Assembly: GCA_030591405.1 (NCBI GenBank)
Contig: JAUVBC010000159.1
Location: 1 to 5,707 of the forward strand
Direction of reading: 5' to 3'
DNA: 5,707 nt
Source of the DNA: Candidatus Zixiibacteriota bacterium
GTDB taxonomy: Bacteria > Zixibacteria > MSB-5A5 > GN15 > PGXB01
The notes below the pieces were generated by a model that was not told where the DNA came from, did no database searches, and worked only from the letters and a program-made list of their open reading frames with translations. Shown here in pieces: positions 1-5,670 of the stretch. Each line of letters starts with the position of its first letter. Position 1 is the stretch's first letter. A program made the position numbers and the translations under genes.

Positions 1-1647
1 GGGAAAAATGGTGGCGCCGATGTCACCATAAACGGCAAGAATTACACGCCTCCGGAGATATCGGCGATGATTCTGGCTAAGATGAAAAAAACGGCCGAAG
101 ATTATCTTGGCACAAAGATCACCGATGCGGTAATTACGGTTCCTGCTTATTTTAACGATAGTCAACGGCAAGCTACTAAAGATGCGGGTAAAATTGCTGG
201 TTTAAATGTCAAACGGATTATTAATGAACCGACTGCCGCCGCTTTGGCTTATGGCCTGGATAAGAAAAAAACTGGCAAAATAGCGGTTTATGATCTGGGT
301 GGTGGAACCTTTGACGTTTCGATTCTGGAGCTGTCTGATGGCGTTTTTGAGGTTCTTTCGACCAATGGCGACACCCATCTCGGTGGTGATGATTTTGACA
401 AAAGATTAATCGACTGGCTGGCCGATGAGTTCAAAAAATCAGACGGTATTGATTTATCAAAAGACCCGATAGCACTACAACGGTTAAAGGAAGCAGCCGA
501 AAGAGCCAAGATCGAGTTGTCATCAACGATGGAGACCAATATCAATCTTCCGTTTATCACCGCCGACAGCAACGGTCCTAAACATCTTAACATAACTTTG
601 TCACGTGCGAAATTAGAGCAGTTGGTTGATGATCTTCTGGAACGGACAATTGCACCGTGCCGTAATGCGGTCAGCGATGCCAAAATTTCGTTTGCCGACA
701 TTAATGATGTTGTTATGGTTGGTGGTATGACCCGTATGCCAAAAGTTTTAGAAACTGTCAAAAAACTTTTTGGTAAAGAGCCTAACCGGAATGTCAATCC
801 CGATGAAGTTATTGCCCTTGGCGCGGCGATTCAGGGTGGAGTTATGACTGGCGATGTCAAAGATGTTTTGCTTCTTGATGTTACCCCACTATCTCTTGGG
901 ATTGAGACGCTGGGCGGCGTGACAACAAAATTGATTGAACGCAATACCACGATCCCAACCAAAAAGGCACAGGTGTTTTCGACAGCGGCTGATAGTCAAA
1001 CTGCGGTTGATATTCATGTCCTTCAGGGTGAGCGTGAGATGGCGATCGATAACAAAACAATCGGGAAATTTATACTCGACGGTGTCCCGCCGGCACCACG
1101 AGGAATTCCGCAGATTGAGGTTTCTTTTGATATCAATGCTGATGGTATTTTAAATGTCACCGCCAAAGATATGGCAACCGGTAAATCCCAGAATGTTAAG
1201 ATTGAAGCATCCTCGGGGTTAACCGAAACAGATATCGACAAAATGGTCAATGATGCCAAGGCAAATGAAGCTGAAGATAAAGAGAAACGGAAAAAGATAG
1301 ATATCAGAAACAACGCCGATGCGTCAGTATTTCAAGCTGAGAAAAATCTGAAAGAGTTTGGTGACAAACTTGAAACCGACGATAAGGCTAAAATCAAAGC
1401 CGGAATTGAGCGAGTCAAAGAGGCGCTAAAATCGGAAGATACATCTGAGATAGAATCATCGATGGAATCGCTTAATCAGCTCTGGCAGACAGCCTCTACA
1501 AAGATGTATCAGCAGAGTTCAGCAGCAGGAGCCTCACCCTGCGAAAATCAGGGAAATCAGGGCGGACCACCTCCCGGAGAAAATGGTGGCAGTAGTGACG
1601 GAAGCGCAGTTGACGCTGAGTATGAAGTCGTCAACGAGGAGAAATAA
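1..1647 (+). CDS. dnaK: Molecular chaperone DnaK (Hsp70), 5'-truncated by window edge
   Basis: ATP-dependent cytosolic Hsp70 chaperone that binds and releases exposed hydrophobic segments of clients, working with DnaJ and GrpE. The reading frame is open from base 1 (548 codons seen); the ATG at 67 is internal, since the upstream residues (GKNGGADVTINGK...PPEISAM) match the conserved DnaK N-terminal lobe. Alignment from memory to E. coli DnaK puts the first visible residue near position 97, so about 95-100 residues, including the first phosphate loop, lie outside. Visible in window residues: NEPTAAALAYG (~75-85), phosphate-2 motif VYDLGGGTFD (~96-105), adenosine motif VMVGGMTRMP (~238-247), interdomain linker DVLLLDVTP (~288-296), the beta substrate-binding domain, the charged helical lid, and a disordered Gly/Pro/Gln-rich tail (~506-548) holding one Cys and ending VDAEYEVVNEEK, like the acidic DnaK C-terminus. 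No frameshift is seen. Its promoter and any heat-shock operator are outside the window. Confidence 0.98.
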   Translation, partial: GKNGGADVTINGKNYTPPEISAMILAKMKKTAEDYLGTKITDAVITVPAYFNDSQRQATKDAGKIAGLNVKRIINEPTAAALAYGLDKKKTGKIAVYDLGGGTFDVSILELSDGVFEVLSTNGDTHLGGDDFDKRLIDWLADEFKKSDGIDLSKDPIALQRLKEAAERAKIELSSTMETNINLPFITADSNGPKHLNITLSRAKLEQLVDDLLERTIAPCRNAVSDAKISFADINDVVMVGGMTRMPKVLETVKKLFGKEPNRNVNPDEVIALGAAIQGGVMTGDVKDVLLLDVTPLSLGIETLGGVTTKLIERNTTIPTKKAQVFSTAADSQTAVDIHVLQGEREMAIDNKTIGKFILDGVPPAPRGIPQIEVSFDINADGILNVTAKDMATGKSQNVKIEASSGLTETDIDKMVNDAKANEAEDKEKRKKIDIRNNADASVFQAEKNLKEFGDKLETDDKAKIKAGIERVKEALKSEDTSEIESSMESLNQLWQTASTKMYQQSSAAGASPCENQGNQGGPPPGENGGSSDGSAVDAEYEVVNEEK

Positions 1648-1690
1648 AAGCAGGGGGAGCGAATCGCTCGTTGCCTTCGCCCCCTCTTTT
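1646..1690 (+). terminator. Intrinsic terminator after dnaK
   Basis: A GGGGG (1653-1657) / CCCCC (1680-1684) stem is flanked by AAAAG (1646-1650) and CTTTT (1686-1690), so the arms also pair outside the GC core and end in a T-run. Inside lies a second small perfect hairpin, AGCGA (1658-1662) / TCGCT (1664-1668). Alternatively CGAA (1660-1663) pairs with TTCG (1676-1679) to lengthen the main stem. The A-run/T-run symmetry could let it work on both strands, but no convergent gene is present. It overlaps the dnaK stop codon and separates dnaK from dnaJ. Confidence 0.8.
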
Positions 1691-1691
1691 A

Positions 1692-1720
1692 TTGACATTT
1701 TGTATTAATAGTATTAGCCT
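1692..1720 (+). promoter_or_regulatory. Candidate sigma-70-type promoter for dnaJ
   Basis: A perfect TTGACA (1692-1697) lies directly after the dnaK terminator. Seventeen bases further on is TAGCCT (1715-1720), which keeps the key T, A and final T of a -10 box but is otherwise poor. TATTAG (1712-1717) is a better-looking -10, but its spacing is only 14. If the first pair is used, transcription starts near 1727, about 40 bases before dnaJ. There is no sigma-32-like CCCCAT box. The -35 is strong and the -10 uncertain. Confidence 0.4.
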
Positions 1721-1731
1721 GTAAAGGCTGA
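1714..1731. promoter_or_regulatory. Inverted repeat overlapping the dnaJ -10 region
   Basis: TTAGCC (1714-1719) and GGCTGA (1726-1731) form six pairs (five Watson-Crick, one G-T) around a 6-base loop. The repeat covers the proposed -10 and start site, where a repressor would act, or it could form a small hairpin at the 5' end of the transcript. It does not match the CIRCE operator (TTAGCACTC-N9-GAGTGCTAA) beyond the first TTAGC. It is short enough to be chance. Confidence 0.25.
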
Positions 1732-1768
1732 AACTATGTACAGAATGAAAAAAATGAAACAGGACTAA

Positions 1769-2920
1769 ATGTCGAAAGATTATTATAATATACTTGGTGT
1801 CGCCGAAAACGCCTCAAAAGATGAAATCAAAAAATCGTTTCGTACTCTGGCCAAAAAATATCACCCCGATCGAAATCAGGGAGATAAAACAGCCGAATCG
1901 AAATTCAAAGATATTTCTGAGGCGTATGATGTTCTCAATGATGAAAAAAAGCGTCAACAATATGATATGATGCGCAAGTACGGCGGTTCATTTGCCGGAG
2001 GCGGAGGACAGAGTGGATTTGGCGGCGGTGCCGGTGGGTTTGATTTTTCGAATATGGGTAATGGTTCGTTTCGTGCCGAAGATCTTGGCGGGTTTGGTTC
2101 GTTTGCTGATATTTTCAGTTCGATTTTCGGCAGTCATGGTGGACCAGGCGGTATGGGCGGACAGGCAAGACCGGGTAGAGGTCGGCGCCAACAACCGGCT
2201 GCGACCCGCGGCAATGATCTGGCTTTGAAATTGGAAGTCAGTTTTGAAGAGTCGATCAGCGGTATCAAAAAAACAATTGCTTTAAATAAACCGGAAACGT
2301 GCAAAGTTTGTTCGGGGACCGGGGCCGAACCGGGAAGCAGTCAGCAGACCTGTCCGCAGTGTGGGGGGCGAGGTACGATAAGTACAGCGCAGGGTGCTTT
2401 TTCTGTTTCGCGTCCATGTCCGCGATGTCTTGGGCGGGGAGTTACGCCGGGTCAGACCTGCCGGGTATGTAACGGGACCGGATCGACCAAAGTCAAAAAG
2501 AAAGTAGCGGTCAAAATTCCGGCCGCTGTCGAGGATGGCGCCAAAATCCGTCTGCGTGGGCTCGGTAACCCCGGCCGTAACGGCGGACAAAATGGAGATT
2601 TATTAGTTACCGTGACTGTTAAAAAACATCAGCAATTTGAGCGTAAGGGACAAAATATCTATACCTTTGTCGAGCTGTCGTATCCGCAGGCGGTATTGGG
2701 GTGCAAGGTTCCGGTGAAGACGCTGACCAAAACAATCAATCTTACTATTCCGGCTGGAACCGAGCATGGTACAAGTCTTCGACTAAAAGGAATGGGTCTG
2801 GCACTCAATGGTACAAAGGGTGACCAGTATGTTGAGATTAATATTGTTGTACCGAAAAAAGTCAGTGCTAAGCAGAAAAAGATCCTCGAAGAACTTCAGA
2901 AAGAATTAAAGACATCTTAA
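1769..2920 (+). CDS. dnaJ: Chaperone DnaJ (Hsp40, type I)
   Basis: Co-chaperone that captures unfolded proteins and stimulates the DnaK ATPase. The 383-residue length is normal for the family. Domains: J-domain at residues ~4-70 with the essential HPD triad at 32-34; a Gly/Phe-rich linker at ~72-135; a zinc-finger domain at ~178-238 with four CxxCxGxG repeats (Cys 178/181, 195/198, 217/220, 231/234), enough to bind two zinc ions; then the C-terminal beta-sandwich substrate and dimerisation domains (~150-178 and 240-375). All catalytic and metal-binding residues are present, so it should be functional. The start is fixed by the canonical MSKDYYNILGV opening and an AGGA at 1761-1764, only 4 bases from the ATG. 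It lies 121 bases after dnaK, beyond a terminator, so it may be transcribed from its own promoter with some read-through. Basic residues follow the zinc finger (KVKKKV). Confidence 0.97.
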   Translation: MSKDYYNILGVAENASKDEIKKSFRTLAKKYHPDRNQGDKTAESKFKDISEAYDVLNDEKKRQQYDMMRKYGGSFAGGGGQSGFGGGAGGFDFSNMGNGSFRAEDLGGFGSFADIFSSIFGSHGGPGGMGGQARPGRGRRQQPAATRGNDLALKLEVSFEESISGIKKTIALNKPETCKVCSGTGAEPGSSQQTCPQCGGRGTISTAQGAFSVSRPCPRCLGRGVTPGQTCRVCNGTGSTKVKKKVAVKIPAAVEDGAKIRLRGLGNPGRNGGQNGDLLVTVTVKKHQQFERKGQNIYTFVELSYPQAVLGCKVPVKTLTKTINLTIPAGTEHGTSLRLKGMGLALNGTKGDQYVEINIVVPKKVSAKQKKILEELQKELKTS

Positions 2921-2924
2921 GGTA

Positions 2925-2946
2925 ATTGCGAGCGAAGCGCGGCAAT
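2925..2946. repeat. Small palindromic repeat after dnaJ
   Basis: The outer stem ATTGC (2925-2929) / GCAAT (2942-2946) encloses a GCGAAGC core (2932-2938), a very stable mini-hairpin. The pattern (ATTGCGAGCGAAGC...GCAATCTC) resembles a small extragenic palindrome I recall from many unrelated bacterial genomes; this is recollection, not a search. It begins five bases after the dnaJ stop but lacks an adjacent T-run, so it is a weak terminator candidate at best. Confidence 0.5.
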
Positions 2947-2979
2947 CTCAATGTCGGTATTTTTGCACAAACCAATTAA

Positions 2980-3004
2980 CCCACAGCAAGCTGTGGGGCA
3001 CCCC
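2980..3004. repeat. Perfect 8-bp stem hairpin with competing GGGG/CCCC stem
   Basis: CCCACAGC (2980-2987) and GCTGTGGG (2990-2997) are perfectly complementary around AA. The same G-run (2995-2998) can pair instead with CCCC (3001-3004), giving two mutually exclusive folds. It lies about 20 bases before copy 1 of the dispersed repeat. It could serve as a dnaJ transcript-end structure, although only a short TATTTT follows. Confidence 0.5.
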
Positions 3005-3025
3005 GTATTTTACATTATTTAAAAA

Positions 3026-3160
3026 ATCCTTGTAAGTTAAACTGTTTCATGCTTGTACAACGAAATGGGTTTCCTCCTTCGAAGGACAGGCGTTTTCCCG
3101 TTTTTTAGTTTTTCGCTCTATTTCAATATAAACTGTAAATTTCTTCTCCCTTTTTGTTAG
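3026..3160 (+). repeat. Dispersed AT-rich repeat, copy 1 (interrupted)
   Basis: By eye, 37 of 45 bases from 3027 match copy 3 (from 5479), including the shared CAACGAAATGGGTT. Similarity then breaks for 19 bases and resumes at 3091 with CGTTTT followed by a T-rich tract. The right limit near 3160 (CTTTTTGTTA) is approximate because the end is low-complexity. The copy follows the hairpin at 2980-3004. Confidence 0.6.
3072..3090. repeat. 19-nt palindrome-bearing insert inside repeat copy 1
   Basis: Relative to copy 3, copy 1 carries 19 extra bases between GGGTT (3067-3071) and CGTTTT (3091-3096). The insert contains a perfect 12-bp palindrome, TCCTTCGAAGGA (3075-3086). An alternative is that copy 1 is ancestral and the other copies lost the segment. 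Confidence 0.4.
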
Positions 3161-3171
3161 CATATAAGTGG

Positions 3172-3194
3172 GCGGCAGACGCCTCGTCTGCCCC
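3172..3194. repeat. GC-rich REP-like hairpin
   Basis: GGCAGACG (3174-3181) and CGTCTGCC (3185-3192) form a perfect 8-bp stem with a CCT loop. The flanking GGGCGG and CCCC make the site stand out from its AT-rich surroundings. It sits about 10 bases before copy 2 of the dispersed repeat. It has the form of a REP-type extragenic palindrome, but no REP-associated transposase is visible. Confidence 0.5.
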
Positions 3195-3203
3195 AAAACA
3201 ATA

Positions 3204-3300
3204 ATTCCTTGTAACTCATACACCTCCATTATAATACAGCGAAAATGGCTTCGTTTTGTCAAAACGCACTTTTCGAACAATTAATTGATGGTCTTTTTGC
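3204..3300 (+). repeat. Dispersed AT-rich repeat, copy 2
   Basis: 3204-3260 aligns to copy 3 (5477-5532) at about 42 of 56 positions with one single-base indel, sharing ATTCCT-GTAA, CTCCAT and the TTCGTTTYGTC end. Beyond 3260 the match is weak, ending around CTTTTTGCC. The right part includes nested inverted repeats: CGTTTTG (3252-3258) / CAAAACG (3260-3266) inside CGAAAA (3240-3245) / TTTTCG (3270-3275), which could extrude as one long imperfect hairpin. Confidence 0.55.
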
Positions 3301-3345
3301 CATTTGGTTGATATTCATGCGGTTATATTTTTGTCCCAAAAGTGT

Positions 3346-3501
3346 AAAATGGGTTCGTTTTGTTGCCAATTATTTGTCTTCTATAATCATCCATGTAAGA
3401 ATGGGTACGACAATGAATTAAGGGTGATTTGGTGGTGAAATTGCAGAAATAAACGCCCAGGCAGATGTGGACATATGCTGCGTACAGTAAGAACCCATTT
3501 T
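3346..3501. repeat. 156-bp segment bounded by 11-bp inverted repeats
   Basis: AAAATGGGTTC (3346-3356) recurs as its exact reverse complement GAACCCATTTT (3491-3501), with weaker matching inward (TT...TGT). The 11-mer is the core motif of the dispersed repeat, and the left end continues into TTCGTTTTGT as in copy 2. The size and ends resemble a MITE-like non-autonomous element or two opposed repeat fragments. No clear target-site duplication is visible. The interior shows no gene I recognise. Confidence 0.4.
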
Positions 3502-3577
3502 GTAACCTATCTAATGAAATATACAAATATTCAGAATACCAATAGTAAACTATGGGTCACCCGGCAGGATGTGCCAG

Positions 3578-3603
3578 AAAAACCTTGCTTTACCTGGGTT
3601 TTT
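3578..3603 (+). other. A/T-rich hairpin upstream of the dockerin gene
   Basis: AAAAACC (3578-3584) pairs with GGTTTTT (3597-3603) around a 12-base loop. CCAG (3574-3577) with CTGG (3594-3597) is an alternative pairing, and GGCA (3563-3566) / TGCC (3572-3575) forms a small hairpin just before. The T-run makes it terminator-like, but the stem has only two GC pairs. It overlaps the proposed -35 of the dockerin promoter. Confidence 0.3.
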
Positions 3604-3613
3604 TGCTTATATT
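3585..3613 (+). promoter_or_regulatory. Candidate promoter for the dockerin gene
   Basis: TTGCTT (3585-3590) is followed after 17 bases by TATATT (3608-3613), a good -10 match with a weaker -35. Transcription would start near 3620, giving a leader of about 78 bases before the GGAGGAG ribosome site (3688-3694) and the ATG at 3698. No operator is recognised. Confidence 0.4.
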
Positions 3614-3697
3614 GATTTAAATGTTTCCTTGTTTGGGAGATTATTGGAGCATACAGAAACAATCAGTAAAAGAAGCTTTTTTCACTCGGAGGAGAAT

Positions 3698-5404
3698 ATG
3701 CGTAATAAAACCTCATCATTGCTAATGATTTTCTCGGTTGTATTTTTATTCAATATGGCTTTTACCATTGGTGTTAATGGCGCCAATATTATTTCTACTT
3801 CGCCAACTCAAAACACCATTGATGCTGATCTGATGACCAATATCACAATGACCTTTGATGGCGAGTTGATGGAATCTACAATTGATGGGACAAATATCTT
3901 TGTGAGCGCCAATTTAACCGGGAACCATCAGGGAGCAATCAGTTATAATAATTTGACCAAAACTGTAACATTTGATCCGACTGATGATTTTGAAGTAGGG
4001 GAGTTGGTTGCAATAACAATTAGTTCTGACCTTCTTGAGATTGGTGGATCTCCGGCTATGGTCAATGGGTATGTCTGGAGTTTTACGACTCTATCTGGCG
4101 CGGGATCGGCGAATTTTGGTTCTCATACACTCTATGCGGCGGGAAATAAATCGCAGTCAATAGTTGCCGCAGATTTTGACAATGATGGCCACCTCGATCT
4201 TGCGACTGCAAATCAGGATTCCGATAATCTTTCTGTGTTTTTTAATAATGGCAATGGTAGTTTTGCCCCTCAGGTAGTATATGCAGCTGGAAATGGACCC
4301 TGGGCGATAACGGCAGCAGATTTTGATCACGACGGTGATATTGATTTGGCGGCCGCAAATTATGCTGATAACACAATTACGGTTTTTATGAATAATGGCG
4401 ACGGAACATTTGTTTTATCTTCGGTTAATGTGGTCGATAATATTCCACATCCGATTCTTGCCGCAGATTTAAATGGCGACGGGTATTTTGATTTGATTGC
4501 CGGGACAAAACTAGTGGAAACGGTATCGGTTCTTTTAAACAATGGAGATGGCTCTTTTGCCGATTTTGTTTCCTATCCAGCGGGGAGTGGGGCGGTTTCG
4601 ATAGAAGCTGCTGATCTTGACAATGATGGTGATCTTGAGATTGTTGTCGGAAATTACTATGATTTTAATCTGACAATATTGAAGAATAATGGTGATGGAA
4701 CTTTTGTCCATCAGGGCGACTATTTTTTAAATGCTCAACCTTTTTCCACTGTGGCATCGGATTTTGATGGTGATGGTGATCTGGATATTGCCACAGCCAA
4801 CCGGGGCGGCGATAATGTTTCGATAGTTTTTAATAACGGCGATGCCACTTTTGGCTCTAATCAGCAATATAGCGCTGGCATTGACCCATATTCGTTATGC
4901 TCTGCAGATCTTGATGGTGATGGTGATTTTGATTTGGCCGTGGCCAATCTTAACAGCGATGATATCTCGATCCTGCGGAACTATGGTGACGGGACTTTTT
5001 TTGATCAAGTAAGGTATGCCGGTGGAAACGCACCGATGTGGATAGTTGCTGCTGATTTGAATAACGACGCTATTTTAGACCTTGCCGTTGCCAACGCTTT
5101 TTCGGATAACATCTCAATCTTCAATGGCGGTGACTTTGGTTCTATATGCGGCGATGTAAATAATGATTATGAGGTGACTGCATTGGATATACTCATGCTT
5201 ATTGAATATTATTTTGATGATGGTCCCGATCCGGTATCACCTTATAGCAGTGATGTCAATTGTGATGGATATATTAATTTGGCAGATATTGTTATGATGA
5301 ACAGGTATCTCTATCATGATGGATCAATTAACTGTTGTCCTCCGATTAAGCGAACTGGTTCATTTATAAATGATATTAATGAAAAAAACACCTTTGGGGA
5401 GTAG
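3698..5404 (+). CDS. Secreted seven-bladed FG-GAP/VCBS propeller protein with C-terminal dockerin
   Basis: 568 residues; exact function unknown, probably an exported binding or scaffold-attached protein. The ATG at 3698 is chosen over the in-frame ATG at 3569 because GGAGGAG precedes it and the new N-terminus is a signal peptide (RNK, hydrophobic run ~8-26, likely cut near VNGA/N at 29). Residues ~30-133 form an SbsA-like Ig domain (Big_5 type: STSP start, MTFDGELM, VWSFTT end). Residues ~140-482 hold seven FG-GAP/VCBS repeats with calcium loops starting at D159, D208, D257, D306, D355, D404 and D453, exactly 49 residues apart, and NNGDGTF-type turns with the same spacing. Residues ~484-547 are a type I dockerin with loops D486-D497 and D519-D530, plus Cys 484, 522, 546 and 547. 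A 21-residue tail follows. Dockerins bind cohesins; none is encoded here. No catalytic domain is seen. Confidence 0.9.
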   Translation: MRNKTSSLLMIFSVVFLFNMAFTIGVNGANIISTSPTQNTIDADLMTNITMTFDGELMESTIDGTNIFVSANLTGNHQGAISYNNLTKTVTFDPTDDFEVGELVAITISSDLLEIGGSPAMVNGYVWSFTTLSGAGSANFGSHTLYAAGNKSQSIVAADFDNDGHLDLATANQDSDNLSVFFNNGNGSFAPQVVYAAGNGPWAITAADFDHDGDIDLAAANYADNTITVFMNNGDGTFVLSSVNVVDNIPHPILAADLNGDGYFDLIAGTKLVETVSVLLNNGDGSFADFVSYPAGSGAVSIEAADLDNDGDLEIVVGNYYDFNLTILKNNGDGTFVHQGDYFLNAQPFSTVASDFDGDGDLDIATANRGGDNVSIVFNNGDATFGSNQQYSAGIDPYSLCSADLDGDGDFDLAVANLNSDDISILRNYGDGTFFDQVRYAGGNAPMWIVAADLNNDAILDLAVANAFSDNISIFNGGDFGSICGDVNNDYEVTALDILMLIEYYFDDGPDPVSPYSSDVNCDGYINLADIVMMNRYLYHDGSINCCPPIKRTGSFINDINEKNTFGE

Positions 5405-5444
5405 AGATTTAGGTTGTTATTTCTTTGGGGAAACTCATGTCTAA

Positions 5445-5464
5445 AGACGCGGGCCACCCAGTCT
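5445..5464. repeat. Imperfect hairpin before repeat copy 3
   Basis: AGAC (5445-5448) pairs with GTCT (5461-5464), and inside that GGG (5451-5453) pairs with CCC (5457-5459), with a small internal bulge. It lies 12 bases before repeat copy 3, mirroring the hairpins ahead of copies 1 and 2. It may mark the 3' end of the dockerin transcript. Confidence 0.4.
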
Positions 5465-5476
5465 ATATTATCACTA

Positions 5477-5578
5477 ATTCCTCGTAAGCTAAACTCTTCC
5501 ATACTACTCCAACGAAATGGGTTCGTTTCGTCATTTTTATTTTTCTGTCAAATAATGTGATTTCCTTTTTTTGTTATT
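5477..5578 (+). repeat. Dispersed AT-rich repeat, copy 3
   Basis: This is the most complete uninterrupted copy and the reference for copies 1 and 2: ATTCCTCGTAAGCTAAAC, then CAACGAAATGGGTTCG, then a T-rich tract ending near CTTTTTTTGTTATT. It has the same orientation as copies 1 and 2. It lies downstream of the dockerin gene, so the family brackets that gene. The right end is approximate. Confidence 0.6.
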
Positions 5579-5635
5579 GACGTCATAATTAAGACGTGTA
5601 GAAAAAATCAAGTGTGTCTTGGTAGGAAAATTGTT

Positions 5636-5663
5636 TTGCCATAGTGAAATTATCAGGTATATT
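5636..5663 (+). promoter_or_regulatory. Candidate promoter reading out of the window
   Basis: TTGCCA (5636-5641) and TATATT (5658-5663), spaced by 16 bases, each match the sigma-70 consensus at five of six positions. The start would fall near 5670, at the hairpin TACCCA (5671-5676) / TGGGTA (5682-5687). It probably serves a gene beyond 5707, which cannot be seen. Confidence 0.4.
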
Positions 5664-5670
5664 CTTAAAA

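Larger units (their letters stand above)
2921..3697. other. Gene-free stretch packed with repeats and hairpins
   Basis: No convincing protein gene is present on either strand. Two minus-strand open frames (about 3047-3280 and 3323-3526) lie over the repeats, lack clear ribosome sites and look like no known family. The stretch contains three different GC-rich hairpins, two copies of an AT-rich dispersed repeat, a segment bounded by inverted repeats, and at its right end the probable promoter and ribosome-binding site of the dockerin gene. No transposase remnant was recognised. Confidence 0.7.

Noticed and set aside
1714..1731. CIRCE/HrcA operator at dnaJ
   Set aside because: Only TTAGC is shared; the second half lacks GAGTGCTAA and the 9-base spacing.
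2925..3260. CRISPR array
   Set aside because: The repeats are few, diverged and unevenly spaced, with no spacer-like regularity and no cas gene.
3047..3280. 77-residue minus-strand open frame
   Set aside because: It is made of repeat copies 1 and 2 and a REP-like hairpin; no family resemblance and no ribosome site.
3323..3526. 67-residue minus-strand open frame
   Set aside because: Its two ends are the inverted AAAATGGGTTC repeats read as protein, so it is repeat-derived and unlike known proteins.
3550..3605. Possible riboswitch before the dockerin gene
   Set aside because: Several small hairpins and a T-run are present, but no known aptamer consensus is recognisable and the region lies mostly upstream of the proposed transcript start.
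3569..3697. Longer N-terminus for the dockerin protein from the ATG at 3569
   Set aside because: It has no ribosome site, would bury the signal peptide 43 residues inside, and spans the proposed promoter. GGAGGAG precedes the ATG at 3698.
5382..5388. A7 run near the end of the dockerin gene as a programmed slippage site
   Set aside because: It lies eight codons from the stop in the tail, with no structure or alternative frame that would make slippage meaningful.
5392..5431. 9-bp direct repeat CTTTGGGGA (5392-5400 and 5423-5431) as a target-site duplication
   Set aside because: The 22 bases between show no inverted ends or other element structure; probably chance.
5314..5502. 62-residue minus-strand open frame
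   Set aside because: It overlaps the dockerin gene end and begins inside repeat copy 3; no support as a gene.
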